A DNA stretch of 64,000 nt from Bathynomus jamesi (GCA_023014485.1 JAJOZX010005519.1:36001-100000); one strand, 5' to 3'. Counted from the first letter of the stretch, positions 9,062 through 20,622 are shown. Notes: a model not told the origin generated them from the sequence alone. Program-made: numbers and translations.

Positions 9062-10124
9062 GGTCCACCAGTTTTTTGCTGCGAGTTTGGGTGTGCAGAT
9101 TCATACCAATGTACAATGGCAATGGAGGCTCGCGGTCAAGTGTGTGACGTTGGTGTTCGGTATTGATATCTACTCTTTTCTTGCAGTTGTGGACAATTAA
9201 CTGTGCTAATGTTAGAGAGGCTTGTGAATCACCCACTGACGCTGACAAGTTTGGGCCATATAGAATCATTGAGAGCAGTAGTCGTGTACTGGGTACAATT
9301 GCTTCCTGGCATCCAGGCTCAAAACTGACTGAAAATTTCACACTCTCCCTAAAGATTTCTTCTCTGCATATTTTAGCAACTTTTGCAAACAATTTTGCTT
9401 TATCCTCATAATGGTGAAAGAGGAAAGCATCTTTGAGCAAATGTTGAATGCCTTCTGGAAATGCAAGAATTGTACTTTTGCCATCCATTTGCTCCTGTAG
9501 TCCGGAGTCTCTGAAGTGATTGAGTATTTGTTCTTTCAAGCGTGTTTTGTTGAAGGAAATGTCAAGACCAAAGTCCTTGAGACGTTTCTCATACATGTCA
9601 TGAACCTTGGACAGCTTGAACAGAAAGGTTCCTTCCACTGCTGATTTCTCCATGTATGTCACATTGTCACAAGCTCGACGAATGCCCTTGCTTTGGTCAT
9701 TTTGATTTTGCTGCAGCAGCTCTTTGCGATGGATTGTTTTGACTTTGGAAGGATCGGTAACGATTGATTTCTGTATTTGGTCAAACAAGCCAGGTGATAC
9801 TTGGCTTCATTTGCTACCAAATCACCACATAATACTTTTGAAAGTAATTTGGTATCTTGCATTTCTTTTGCCATTGACCGAATGTGATTATCAGCTTCAA
9901 AAGTGGCAAACTCGTGCAGAATAGGGCCGCCATCTTCACAAAAGATACAGATCCTTGTACTGTTCTCAGTTGACTGGCGTTTGGTATGTCGCACACCACT
10001 TGAAGCCCCTGCCTCCTCATCTTGTGATTGCTTTCTCCTCGTTTTCTCTCTTTCTAATTTTGATTTGTTGAACTTCTGATGACATGTTCGATGCCAAGAC
10101 GCTTTATTATCCATGAAGCATAGG
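8925..10124 (-). pseudogene. Broken gene of unknown function, probably transposon-borne
   Basis: Two overlapping minus-strand frames join near 9785 by one frameshift into about 400 residues. The first half has Cys/His clusters: SWHRTCHQKFNKSK, ICIFCEDGGPILHE and YHLACLTKYRNQ. These are plausible zinc-binding pairs. The second half (FKLSKVHDMYEKRLKDFG.., LILYGPN-like SMILYGPNLS, PLPLYIGMNLHTQTRSKKL, CSYERVIQVENALA) looks helical and matches no family I can name. I recall similar strings from repeated, uncharacterised invertebrate proteins, which suggests a mobile-element origin. The frame ends inside the inverted arm, so the C-terminal part is missing. No DDE or RT motif is visible. Confidence 0.5.
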
Positions 10125-11173
10125 CAGAGCTGGGCAATAAATACATAGTATTTAGTATTTAAATACATTTCTCCCATGTATTAGTATTGAAATACATTCA
10201 AAATACATGGGAGAAATGTATTTAAATACTAAATACATTTTACGAATGTATTTAAATACTAAATACTAAATACATTTTACGAATGTATTTAAATACTAAA
10301 TACATTTTACGAATGTATTTAAATACTAAATACTAAATACATTTTACGAATGTATTTAAATACTAAATACTAAATACATTTTACGAATGTATTTAAATAC
10401 TAAATACTAAATACATTTTACGAATGTATTTAAATACTAAATACTAAATACATTTTACGAATGTATTTAAATACTAAATACTAAATACATTTTACGAATG
10501 TATTTAAATACTAAATACATTTTATGAATGTATTTAAATACTAAATACATTTTACGAATGTATTTAAATACTAAATACATTTTACGAATGTATTTAAATA
10601 CTAAATACATTTTACGAATGTATTTAAATACTAAATACATTTTACGAATGTATTTAAATACTAAATACATTTTACGAATGTATTTAAATACTAAATACAT
10701 TTTACGAATGTATTTAAATACTAAATACATTTTACGAATGTATTTAGATACTAAATACAAAATACATCAATTGTATTTAAATACATTTGTAAATACATTT
10801 TAAATACATACAAATTTTAACATATGCATTCACTAATTCACTAAGCCATGACACGCACACGATAAAGAAATCAACCGCTTTCGACTAAGAGTGGCACACA
10901 ACTGATTGAACTGACACGTTGAAACATGAACCATGCTGTACTACACTGTCGACGCGTCGTACTGTGCTAGTACAGAACGTGTATTAAACCAGTAAAAGTA
11001 TTTACATTTTTATATTTTGAGTTTAAATACATGTATTTAAATACTCATTAAAGTATTTAAATACTATATTTAAATACATGAAAAACAATGTATTTATAAA
11101 TACAGTTCTAAATACACAAATGTATTTAAATATGTATTTAAATACAAATGTATTTAAATACTGCCCAGCTCTG
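10125..11173. mobile_element. hAT MITE, long copy with expanded internal repeats
   Basis: Starts CAGAGCTGGGCAATAAATAC and ends with the complement, ..TACTGCCCAGCTCTG. It is flanked by AGCATAGG (10117-10124) and AGCGTAGG (11174-11181), an 8-bp duplication with one mismatch. Apart from a large tandem array it is nearly the same as 20984-21521. No coding capacity: the open frames are translations of the tandem repeat. Confidence 0.9.
10200..10750. repeat. Tandem array inside the hAT MITE
   Basis: About 16-17 copies of a 30-bp unit (ATTTTACGAATGTATTTAAA plus TACTAAATAC), the early ones lengthened by 8 bp (an extra CTAAATA step). Each unit contains the self-complementary TATTTAAATA. The sister copy at 20984 has only two or three units. 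Confidence 0.95.
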
Positions 11174-12083
11174 AGCGTAGGAATCAGTTGTTCATATGAA
11201 CGTGTCATTCAAGTAGAAAATGCCTTAGCTACGTCCATGCGTGCAGTGTTTTCTGTGGTTATGCGTGTAGTGTTTATAGCTTCCTCGTACTTGTTTAAAT
11301 AAATAAATAAAATGAATGAATGAATGGAAATTGCCACTCTTGAACATATAAATCACATTTACATGTACTTATCACAAGATATTACATGTCATGACAAGGC
11401 TTATATGCCTAGACGATTATATAAGAAATGTATCGAAAATACAACTATATTAAGCTGTATTAAATCAGTTACAGCCTCAATCTTTTTTTCTTCAAAATTT
11501 ATTTAGAAAATAATGATTTTATTGGATTCCTTGGATTCCTTGTACCAGAAAAACTATAAAAAGACCTTTCATCCATGCTTTTATCTGGTCTAGTGGTTAA
11601 AATAAGACGATTTACAGATTTTGACGGGTCCACGGTGGCCATCTTGGATTTTACACCCTTAATATAACCTTTGGTTAGCTTCCGCCCGAATTGTTCATTC
11701 TGACGAAGGTCAAGCTTTTCAATCCACCTTAGACCTACAGCTTAACGTGGAATCTGAACCACACCCCATCAGCAGCCCAGCGTCTTAACCACTAGGCCAC
11801 CTAGGGTACCCATTTATCTACCAACCACACTCTTTATTGTGTGGAAGGATGAACAGCTGGGTTTTGCTGCGCGCCGGCTGCCGTTGGGTCTCGAATCCGG
11901 GGCCGATGGATTCGTAGTCAGCGACGCTAACCACTACACCACCGAGGCGCATATGGACAGATTTTTTGAGCATGGGATTTTTTTCATCCATATACCCATA
12001 CAAACTCTCCTTAAAAATTTGGTGCTTTTGTCACTCTTGTAACGATATCATCATTTTATAGCACTAAGCCACTTGACTACTTC
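11174..12083 (-). repeat. Right inverted arm of the fold-back, interrupted by a SINE
   Basis: Reverse complement of 8437-9061 with small differences. Homology is continuous on both sides of the SINE once it is removed (..CCCTTAATAT / ATATGGACAG..). The inner end of homology falls within a few bases of the hAT MITE right end. Confidence 0.8.
11668..11949 (-). mobile_element. Dimeric tRNA-derived SINE
   Basis: On the minus strand, two tRNA-like units in tandem: GCCTCGGTGGTGTAGTGGTT with B box GGATTCGAGACCC, then CCTAGGTGGCCTAGTGGTTA with B box GTGGTTCAGATTCCACG. The tail carries CTGTAGGTC, CCTTCGTCAGAATGAAC and AACCAAAGGTT. It sits inside the right arm with a short ATAT duplication. Other copies are at 25648-25931 (+) and 32105-32334 (-). 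Confidence 0.85.
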
Positions 12084-12402
12084 CCTTTGACCCACTTTTG
12101 TTTTGCTCCTTACTTAATGCAAAGAAAAAGGGATCAAGCACTTAAATAAAGAGATTATCAAAGATGTGTTCGAGTGTTATGAGTGAAGAAGGTTTGAGTA
12201 ACTCGTGACTGATAAATGAAAGTTCCTCAGTATTAACTCGAAACAATTTGATCAAAAGTTTTTATCAGTCCGTTGATAACCGACTTTATTTGTCCAGCTT
12301 TAGGGAAATTACAGTAATTGTTAAGTAACACTTTCATGAAACTTGAGGATGAATCCCCCCCCCCCAAAAAAAAAATCCACTGTGAAATGAAAAAAAAAGA
12401 TA
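12084..12402. other. Intronic sequence
   Basis: AT-rich with C and A homopolymers near 12353-12375; no gene or repeat recognised. Confidence 0.5.
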
Positions 12403-13268
12403 CAGGTATGTACCGATATATCGGTATCGGTGATATCGGTAGATTTTTAGCGGTATCGGCCGATATTTCAAAAGTAAGATTTTTCCAAAATTATGAATAA
12501 AAGACTATTTAGAGGATGAAATTTCCAATATTTTATTGTTTTATCACTTCACATAACTCGTTATTTTTTCATTATAGCCTTTTATTTTATTTTAATCATA
12601 GCCTAGGTCAGGGGTGGGCAACCCTTGGCACGCGTGCCAAACGTGGGACGCCAACGACTTTTTTCCGGCACGCGATTCCCCGGGCTCACCTTAAAAAAAA
12701 ATTAAATAAATATCCAAACTCTTCGCTGAGTTTTATATTTTAACTTAATGAAATACAATTTTATTAAGTAGAGCAATACCAAATAAAAATGCACTTAAAA
12801 AGGTTGCCCACCCCTGCCCTAGGTCCTAAGAAATGTAGCACACAAGTTTTACCCAATTTTCTTTTCAAACAGCCAATCAAACGAGTGTAAATCCTTTGAG
12901 AAATAAGTATAAAGCCTAGAAAACCAAAAACTATCTTGTAGTTATAGCTCATAATATTAATCCAGCTAGCTGGTTGAAAACATATTTACTAAGCCCAACA
13001 TAGGCCCGCAGTCCAATTTTATAACTAACAAAACTATGACATCTAATGCAGTGTTGCCATCTTTAATGAAAAGGATTATTTCTTTGTTGCCAAATTTTCA
13101 ACACACAAAATAAATTATGAATATTACAAAAATATGACAAACTAATAAACCCTAGCTGGATATCGGTATCGATTATCGGCCGATACTTATTGGTATCGAT
13201 TATCGGCTGATACTGTTTTTAATTATCGATATCGGTTATCAGCTAAAAAGCAATATCGGTACATCCCT
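12403..13268. mobile_element. hAT-type non-autonomous element with CGATAT-rich ends
   Basis: Left CAGGTATGTACCGATATATC, right complement of AGGGATGTACCGATATTG. Flanks AAAAGATA (12395-12402) and AATAGATA (13269-13276) match at 7 of 8. Many ATCGGTATCGG subterminal repeats at both ends. No transposase. It contains another hAT MITE (12609-12816). Confidence 0.8.
12609..12816. mobile_element. Nested hAT MITE (CAGGGGTGGGCAACC ends)
   Basis: Inverted ends CAGGGGTGGGCAACC / GGTTGCCCACCCCTG, flanked by GCCTAGGT (12601-12608) and CCCTAGGT (12817-12824), 7 of 8. The 208 bp have no gene. CAGNGGTGGGCAA-type ends are typical for hAT elements. Confidence 0.9.
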
Positions 13269-13797
13269 AATAGATATGAAACTCGGTGAACAAAGGTATG
13301 ATTAGTCACTTGTTTCGGGGTCGCAACAAGGTATCTTGTACGGACTTTTGAGATGTAGACCTGTCGCCTCTTAACACTCGTAATTATAATTTGGACAGTA
13401 GCGAACCAAAATATCTGGCAAAGTTCTCAAAAAATCAGTATAAAGTTATGATTATTTGCCGTTTGTTAAAGAAATAATGGATATTTTTATGCTTCTGTAT
13501 TTACTTGTACAATTTCGAGTTTGATGTTTCGCTGTTCACCAAAATAACCCTTCATAAAACTATAGACATCTGCTTTAATTTGTGTATTTAAAATATTTCA
13601 CCAGTTGGGGTACTTCATAAATTTATTAGAAATATTCAATAAAGACGGCATTTTTCCCGTTCAACGACAAACGAGCAAACAGACGAATCATCGATGAATA
13701 GTCTCTTTGTTCACATACAAGCGAATATATTTCCTTCAATCAAGACGAATGTCTTGTGGATTGGCAATGATTCTACGAGCTGTTCATATGATGAGCG

Positions 13798-13798
<1 letters not shown>
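13269..13798. other. Intronic sequence
   Basis: No gene, tRNA or repeat recognised between the hAT element and the (TC)n tract that precedes the CR1 pair. Confidence 0.5.

Positions 13799-13826
<28 letters not shown>
13799..13826 (+). repeat. (TC)n at the 5' truncation point of CR1 copy A1
   Basis: About 14 TC units run directly into the truncated ORF1 of the A1 element at GGGAGGGAAAGGAGGGCAGA. Confidence 0.95.
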
Positions 13827-13827
<1 letters not shown>

Positions 13828-13828
<1 letters not shown>

Positions 13829-14446
13829 GAGGGAAAGGAGGGCAGACAGAGTCCATTATAAAAGAATTTAAGAACCTAACTAACAAGGTTAGGGATAGGA
13901 CAGACATGGGTATGGTAGTAGGAATTCTCCCTCGAATGCGTGCTAGTGACTATATTCTAAGTAAAGCCATTGGCATAAATAAAAGAGTTAAAGGCATGTG
14001 TCATGAAAAAGGCCTAAAGTTTGTCGATTTTTGGCCTACATTCTATGGAAATGGGGAATACTTTGGTTCGGACGGGATTCATTTTAACCAGAAGGGGAAA
14101 AAGAAGTATGGGGATTTACTGAACATTAATTTGTACAATCTTTTTAAACTAGGACACCCAAACCAGCAATTGATCCTGCTCCCCAAACAGTTAAACCTAC
14201 TCCCCCAGCAGTTGGTCCCCCTCCCCCAGCAGTTGGCCCCCCTCCCCCAGCAGTTGGCCCCCCTCCCCCAGCAGTTAGCCCCCCTCCCCCAGCAGTTAGC
14301 CCCCCTGCCCCAGCAGTTAGCCCCCTCCCCCAGCAGTTAGCACCCTCCCCCAACAGTTAGCCCCCCTCCCCCAGCAGTTAGCCCCCCTCAAACAGCAGTT
14401 AGTCCCACTCCCTCAGTAGTTAGTCCCACTCCCTCAGTAGTTAGTT
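13828..14446 (+). pseudogene. ORF1 of CR1 copy A1, C-terminal half (SGNH esterase part plus Pro-rich tail)
   Basis: Opens in frame at the truncation point and reads ..NLTNKVRDRTDMGMVVGIL, then FVDFWPTFYGNGEYFGSDGI with HFNQKGKKKYGDLL. The DGIHFN block supplies the Asp-x-x-His of an SGNH/GDSL hydrolase. The esterase domain is a known part of CR1-group ORF1 proteins. The Ser (GDSM) and GGND blocks seen in the B2 copy are lost here by truncation. The tail is read as PLPQQLA heptads, a different frame from the PPPPAVS reading in other copies. Confidence 0.85.
14160..14445 (+). repeat. ORF1-tail minisatellite (CCCCCAGCAGTTAG-type, ~21 bp)
   Basis: About a dozen units of CCCCCTCCCCCAGCAGTTAG with C/G changes. 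The same array occurs in A2 (about 39240-39320), B2 (42770-43010), A3 (57205-57500) and B1 (17590-17700), with different unit numbers. Confidence 0.95.
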
Positions 14447-14489
14447 AAACTGCGTCGGGAAACGACTCAGGCCAGTTAGGAAAAATCAC

Positions 14490-17285
14490 AACTTAAAATC
14501 ACTCAAAACTGTGCTCTTCAATGCTAGGTCAATTAGAAACAAACTAATGGAATTTATAGCGCTTGTCAAAACTGAGAACTTTGATATCATCGGAATAACG
14601 GAATCCTGGATTCATTCTGAATCAAGGGATTTTGTAGGAGAATTTGAAATGGTAGGTTACAAAATGTTTCACAAAGATAGGAACGGAAGGGAAGGCGGCG
14701 GTGTACTTTTGTATGCTCGGGACTCCCTGCACCCAGTAAACAGTAATATCGTATCTGCTCATGAAATGTTGGGAATGATCTAAACCTAAATAATAAAGTA
14801 GTGCAGCTACTTCTAGTATATAGACCACCTCATTACCCCGTGGATAAGGATATAAACTTGTATAACCAATTAAGCAGAATAGTGAATAATAAGATCAGTG
14901 TGATTTTTGGTGATTTTAATTGTGGTAATGTAAATTGGGAAAACAAAACAGCTGATGCTGAGGGCTCAAGACTGTTGGAATTTGCCGATGATAACTTAAG
15001 TCAATGGGTTGATGGGCCTACTAGGGGTAATAATAAACTAGACCTCCTATTCACGAACGAAGATGACCTAGTCTCTAACCTGACTATTGGTGAGAATTTA
15101 AGTAACAGCGATCATAATTTGATTAGGTTTGACCTCAGGGTTCCAGTCAATACACGCGAAAAGACCCGTGAAAGACTGGATTTCTCGAGAGCAAATTTTG
15201 AAAGCTTCCGAAGTAGTTTAGATACACTTGAAGTTCTAATAAGTGAGGATGTCAATGTCACCTGGAGCTCATATAGGGATCAATTTAGAATATTACAGAA
15301 CACTTTTATACCCACTAAAATGGTTTCCTTGTCAACAAAGTCACCGAAATGGTTTAACAACGAAATTAGGAGGGCTATTACGGGAAGAAATAGAGCCTAC
15401 AAACTACTTAAGTTGCATTTCAACCACACTAATTCAGAAAACTATATAAACCTACGTAGGAGGGTTAAGTCCTTAATTAGATCAGCCAAACGTGATGAAG
15501 AAGCTAGAGTTGCCTCACTCTGTAAAGTTAACCCTAAACAATTTTTTGCCCATGTTAATAGCAGAAAGCCACTTAAAAATTCTGTAGGCCCCTTAAAAGA
15601 TAGAAATGGCGTACTGAAATTCGGTGATAAAGATATAGCTAATACGTTAAACGAGTTCTTCGTTACAGTCTTCAAGGAGGAAGACACAATAGAAGTGCCA
15701 AGTCCTCGGATTACATATGATGGTGACAATCCTGGAGAGACCATAAGTTTTACGAGAAATGAGGTACAGCAATTAATTGATAAGATGAATAAATACAAAT
15801 CATCTGGTCCCGACTTATTTCTTCCAAGGGTATTAAAAGAGGTTAGCCACAATGTTGTTGACGACTTAGTAACCATATTCAAACAATCAATCGAGTTAGG
15901 GAAAGTTCCAACCGACTGGAAGTTAGCAAATGTAACACTTATCTTTAAAAAGGGTGATAGGGAAAATCCTTGTAATTATCGCCCGATCAGTTTAACATCA
16001 GTTGTCGGCAAACTATTGGAATCCATCATTACAAAACGTATTGTGTATCACCTTGAATCTAACAATCTAATTTTTTATTCTCAACATGGATTTAGGCGAC
16101 ATAGATCCTGTCTGACAAACCTGTTAGAGTTTTTCCATAATATGCATACACTGTACGATGCAAGTAGGGCAATAGATATAGTGTATCTCGACTTTCAAAA
16201 AGCCTTTGACAAAGTCCCTCACGCTAGATTGATAGCTAAAGTCAAAGGACAAGGAATCACTGGGCTCGTATCCAACTGGATTGAGGATTGGTTAAAAGAT
16301 AGAAAGCAGAGAGTGGTAATAAATGGAGTGGCTTCGGAGTGGGCACCCGTCACCAGTGGTGTCCCACAGGGTTCCGTGCTGGGTCCTTTACTTTTATTAT
16401 TTATATTAACGATATAGACGTCGGGCTTCTAAGTGCAATCTCCAAATTTGCAGACGATACAAAATTAGGAAGTGTAGGTACTGAGGAGGGCGTAAGAACG
16501 CTTCAGAACGATCTTGACAGGTTGGGCGAATGGTCTGCTACTTGGCAGATGCCATTCAACTTGGACAAATGTAAGGTAATGCACATAGGTTATAAAAACC
16601 CAAAGACCGATTACTCTCTCTTAGGAAGGAACTTGACTGAGACCGATCTAGAGAAAGACTTGGGAGTCTATATCAGCAACGATCTGAAACCGTCGAAGCA
16701 CTGCGCAGAAGTCGAAAAGAGGGCCTTAAAATTATTAGGTTATATTAAAAGACAGTTCCAGTTTCGGAACAAGGAGACTGTAATGTCTCTTTATAATTCT
16801 CTAGTCAGACCTCAACTGGAATACTGTGCGCAGTTTTGGTCTCCATCCCTCAGGAAGGATATAGAAAGGTTAGAAAGAGTACAAGCAAGGGCTACAAAAT
16901 TGATCCCTTCAATGAGAATGCAAAGCTACAAACGGAGATTGGAGCGCCTAAATCTGTTTAGCTTAGAGACGAGAAGGTTGCGAGGTCAGCTTATTCAAGT
17001 CTTCAAGATGCTCAAAGGAATAGACAGGATAGATTACAGAAACTTATTCTCACTTAATGCCAATCCAACAAGAAATAATGGGTTTAAACTGGAACTAAAG
17101 ACATTTAGGACCTCTGTCTGCGGAAATTTCTTTTCCTATAAAATAGTTAATATCTGGAACCAACTTCCCTCAGAGGTTGTTTCCAGTCAAAGTGTAAATG
17201 TGTTTAAAAATAGGCTAGACAAAGTACTGAACACTCATAGTTTAAGATTAAAACATAAGAAAACTCTGCAGGAGTTCGCTTGCAT
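14490..17285 (+). pseudogene. ORF2 of CR1 copy A1: APE endonuclease and reverse transcriptase, frameshifted
   Basis: Endonuclease motifs: NARSIRNK, GITESWIH (Glu), LLLVYRPP, VIFGDFNC and SNSDHNLIRF (SDH). RT motifs: NYRPISLTSVVGKLLES, QHGFRRHRSCLTNLLEF, YLDFQKAFDKVPH, SGVPQGSVLGP and KFADDTKLG (catalytic DD). The C-terminal domain has QFWSPSLRKDIERLERVQAR. Frame breaks: about 14775 (LGM|IDLN, one base lost compared with copy A2) and about 16400 (GPLL|FIIYINDI). A TAA also separates ORF1 from ORF2 here. The protein would nick target DNA and prime cDNA synthesis. Confidence 0.9.
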
Positions 17286-17839
17286 GGTGTCTCTGTGAGC
17301 AAGCTAAATATAGAGATATTTATATATTCTCCACTTTCCTGTAAAATTTCCTTGGCTACTTTTCCAGGGTCAAGGTATTTTCTTCAACCTTTTTCCGTAC
17401 CTGCCTCTGGCAGGGAGGGAGCGGAGGGTGGGAAGAGAGCCTTCTACTTTCCTATCCAGTTTTCTACTACTGCTAGGATAGTTGAAAGAAAAATAAACTT
17501 CTAATAACAGGAACCTCCCAGAGTGGACCAAAAGGTCTTTGAGGCTTCCTCTTGTCCTTATAACTCCTTGTAACTCTCTCTCTAACTCCCCCAGCAGTTA
17601 GTCACCCTCCCCCAGCAGTTAGTCACCCTCCCCCAGCAGTTAGTCACCCTCCAACAGCAGGTAGTCACCCTCCAACAGCAGGTAGTGACTCTCCTTCCAC
17701 GTTGGAGGGGGCTCAGGCTCCTGCGGAGATTGTCCCCTCGTTAGTGAGGGGCTCTTCAACTCCCGACAGCCCTGGCTGTTCAGGAAACGGGTCGTGCTAG
17801 GGGGCGGTCAGAATAGGGGAGGCTCCCTCCCTGCAATGC

Positions 17840-20490
17840 TTTTTAATGCTAGGTCGATCAGGAACAAGTTTGGCGAGCTACGGGCGCTCTTAGCATCAGA
17901 TTCCCTTGTATAGAATATTTCGCAAAGACCGCACCCGTGGGGAGGGGGGTGGGGTACTAATATACGTCAGAGACACGTTGAGTCCGGTTGACTGCCAGTT
18001 CCGGTCGGAACGGGAGCTGCTTGGCGTCGATCTGAACGTGGGAGGGACGAACTATGGGTTAATCTTGGTGTACAGACCTCCGCATCTCCTCCTCGAGGAG
18101 GATACCGCCTTGTACACCGAACTCAGTAGCCTGCTAGGGGATAGGGTGTGTGTAGTTTTAGGAGACTTCAACTGTCGCGGCATAAAGTGGGAAAACAGGA
18201 CTGCCGATGCTGAAGGGAGGAGGCTAGTTGACTTTGCTGATGAGAACTTCCTCACTCAGTGGGTCAACGAGCCTACACGAGGCGAAAGCGTTCTAGACTT
18301 AGTATTCACAACCGAAGACAACCTCGTCACTGGCCTCACCGTTGACGAATCATTGGGCGGGAGTGATCACGGTCTTATTAGGTTCCGTGTGTACGTCCCT
18401 CGGGTGAAGCGTAGTAACTCGAGAGGCAGTAAGCTCGATCTCCGGCGGGCGAACTTTGTTAGCCTCAGGGATAGCGTAGGAGAGATGGGGTTAGAGGTTG
18501 GCGGCGTTGTTGAGGGAGTGTGGAGTGCATTCCGGGACGAGTTTATGGTGCTGCAGTCTGCTGCCATACCTCAAAACCGGTCACCCTGCTTCAACGCAGC
18601 CTAAGTGGTTCAATCGTGACATCGCTTTGGCTATCCGAAATAGGAAAGTAGCGTATAGGAGGGCGAAGGCCAATCGTTCCCACGAGAACACTGAAGCGTA
18701 TGTCCGCCTGTGTAGGGAAGTGAAGGCGACGGTTAGGCTAGCGAAACGTAACGAAGAACTACGGGTGGCAAGCCTCTGCAAGGGGAACCCTAAGGAGTTC
18801 TTCAGTTATGTTAATAGTAGAAAGCCCATTAGAAGCATGATAGGTCCGTTAAAGGACGGAAGCGGCGTTCTGCGGACCTCCAACGCGGACATCGCTAATG
18901 TGCTTAATGGGTACTTTGCGGGAGTGTTCACCAGGGAGGATACCCGCGTCATCCCCGAGCCAGGCGTGAGGCACGAAGGTGCTGGCCTGGATAGTGTTAG
19001 ATGTACCGCGACAGTCGTTGCCGATAGAATAGACAAACTGAGCGCGTTTAAGGCTCCTGGGCCTGACCAGTTTCTCCCCAGAGTGTTGCGAGAAGTGCGC
19101 GACCAGGTGGCTCCCCACCTGGCTACAGTCTTCAACAAATCGTTGGAGATGGGCCAGGTGCCTGGTGACTGGAGGGAAGCCAACGTGACCCCTATCTTTA
19201 AGAAAGGGGATCACGAAAGTCCAGGGAACTATCGTCCCATTAGTCTCACTTCAGTTGTAGGTAAATTATTAGAAGGGATAATAGCTGATAGGATCGTTGA
19301 CCATTTGGATTCCTACAAGCTGCTTGGGGACTCCCAACATGGGTTTAGACGGCATAGGTCGTGTCTCAGCAACTTGCTCGAGTTTTTCCACTTCATGTTG
19401 AGTGAGTATGATAAGAGTAGGGCGATTGATATACTTTATCTCGACTTTGAGAAAGCCTTTGATAAGGTACCTCACCTCCGGCTAATGGCGAAAGTGCGCG
19501 CGCTGGGTATCGGTGGGGAAATAGGTAGGTGGATTGAAAACTGGCTGAGGAATAGGCGGCAGAGGGTTGTAATTAAAGGGGCTAGTTCGGGGTGGGCCTC
19601 GGTCACTAGTGGGGTTCCTCAGGGTTCCGTTTTGGGGCCACTGTTGTTTATCATTTACATAAATGATATCGACGGTGGCATCGTCAGTCGGATTGCCAAA
19701 TTCGCTGATGACACCAAGCTTGGGGCCAATGTTGGGACGCCCGAAGCGATCGAGGAACTGCGTACGGACCTAGGTAGGATAGGAGAGTGGTCCGAAAAAT
19801 GGCAAATGCCGTTTAACTTGGGTAAATGCGAAGTGATGCACATTGGCTACGCCAATCCCAAGTCGGACTACTCGATGTTGGGTAGTAATATCGAGGTGAC
19901 TGATTTAGAAAAGGACTTGGGTGTGCTAATTAGCAGCGACCTTAAGTTTACGAAACAGTGTGTAGAGGTGGAAAAGAAAGCCCAGAAACTATTGGGTTAT
20001 ATCAGGAGGCAATTTCAGTTACGGAACAAGGAGATTGTGCTCTCACTGTACAGTTTCCTTGTTCGGCCGCACCTGGAGTATGCTGTGCAGTTCGCCCACC
20101 CTCAGGAAAGATATTGAGAGGCTGGAGCGAGTGCAGGCGAGGGCCACAAAGTTAATCCCTTCCGTTAGGCATATGGGCTACAATCGACGGTTACGCGCCC
20201 TGAACTTGTTTTCGCTTGAAACTCGGAGGCTGCGCGGTCAACTGATCGAGGTTTTCAAGCTCTTACGCGGGTTCACCGATGTCGATTTTAGAAGTATGTT
20301 TAGTTTAAATGATAACCAACTCGCAACAATGGTTGGAAGTTGGATTTGAAACGGTTTAGGACTAGTGTGTGTGGGAATACTTTACGTATAAGATCTGTGA
20401 CACATGGAACAGGTTACCTTCGGAAGTTGTGAACAGTTCCTCTGTGGATCAGTTCAAGAAAAGGTTAGACCAAATCTTGCACACTATTTG
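17840..20490 (+). pseudogene. ORF2 of CR1 copy B1: endonuclease-RT with several frameshifts
   Basis: Reads NARSIRNKFGELRALLAS, then a ~60-nt deletion near 17900 compared with copy B2, then FRKDRTRGEGGGVLIYVRD, ILVYRPPH, VVLGDFNCRG and GGSDHGLIRF. A frame break near 18570 precedes the RT: SPGNYRPISLTSVVGKLLEG, QHGFRRHRSCLSNLLEF, LYLDFEKAFDKVPH, SGVPQGSVLGPLLF and KFADDTKLG. Breaks at about 20090 (VQF|) and about 20325 damage the C-terminal part. Key catalytic residues are still readable. Confidence 0.9.
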
Positions 20491-20580
20491 AGTGTGTACA
20501 AAATTTTCCCTGGCACCCATTGCCATTGGTACCTCCTCGGTATGGGCCGCAAGGCCTTTTGAGGTACTTCTTTCCTTGTA

Positions 20581-20622
20581 ACACTCTCCTCTCTATCTCT
20601 CTCTCTCTCTCTCTCTCTCCTC

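Larger units (their letters stand above)
8437..12083. mobile_element. 3.6 kb fold-back structure with ~620-bp inverted arms
   Basis: The left arm (8437-9061) is repeated inverted at 11174-12083. The right arm is longer only because a SINE (about 11668-11949) interrupts it. The outer limit is near GTCAGGTGGCTTAG (left) and CTAAGCCACTTGAC (right). The spacer holds a broken gene (to 10124) and a hAT MITE (10125-11173). The arms contain the 3' end of that gene plus downstream sequence, so this is either a transposon with long terminal inverted repeats or an inverted duplication. No target duplication was identified at the outer ends. Confidence 0.7.
13827..17580 (+). mobile_element. CR1-group non-LTR retrotransposon, family A, copy A1 (5' truncated)
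   Basis: Contains the second half of ORF1, the proline-rich minisatellite, ORF2 (APE endonuclease plus RT) and a ~290-nt 3' UTR ending CTCCTTGTAACTCTCTCTCT. The element lacks the ORF1 start and begins directly after (TC)n. The 3' end flows straight into the next element (B1). Family A is recognised by LMEFIALVKTENFDI near the ORF2 start. ORF2 is broken in at least two places. Confidence 0.9.

Noticed and set aside
10200..10750. Regular ~30-bp repeats resembling a CRISPR array
   Set aside because: Units are contiguous without unique spacers, and the setting is a eukaryotic MITE.
10467..10803. Open frames on both strands with ten-residue repeats (MYLNTKYILR and MYLVFKYIRK)
   Set aside because: They are translations of a 30-bp tandem repeat inside a hAT MITE and have no independent support as protein genes.
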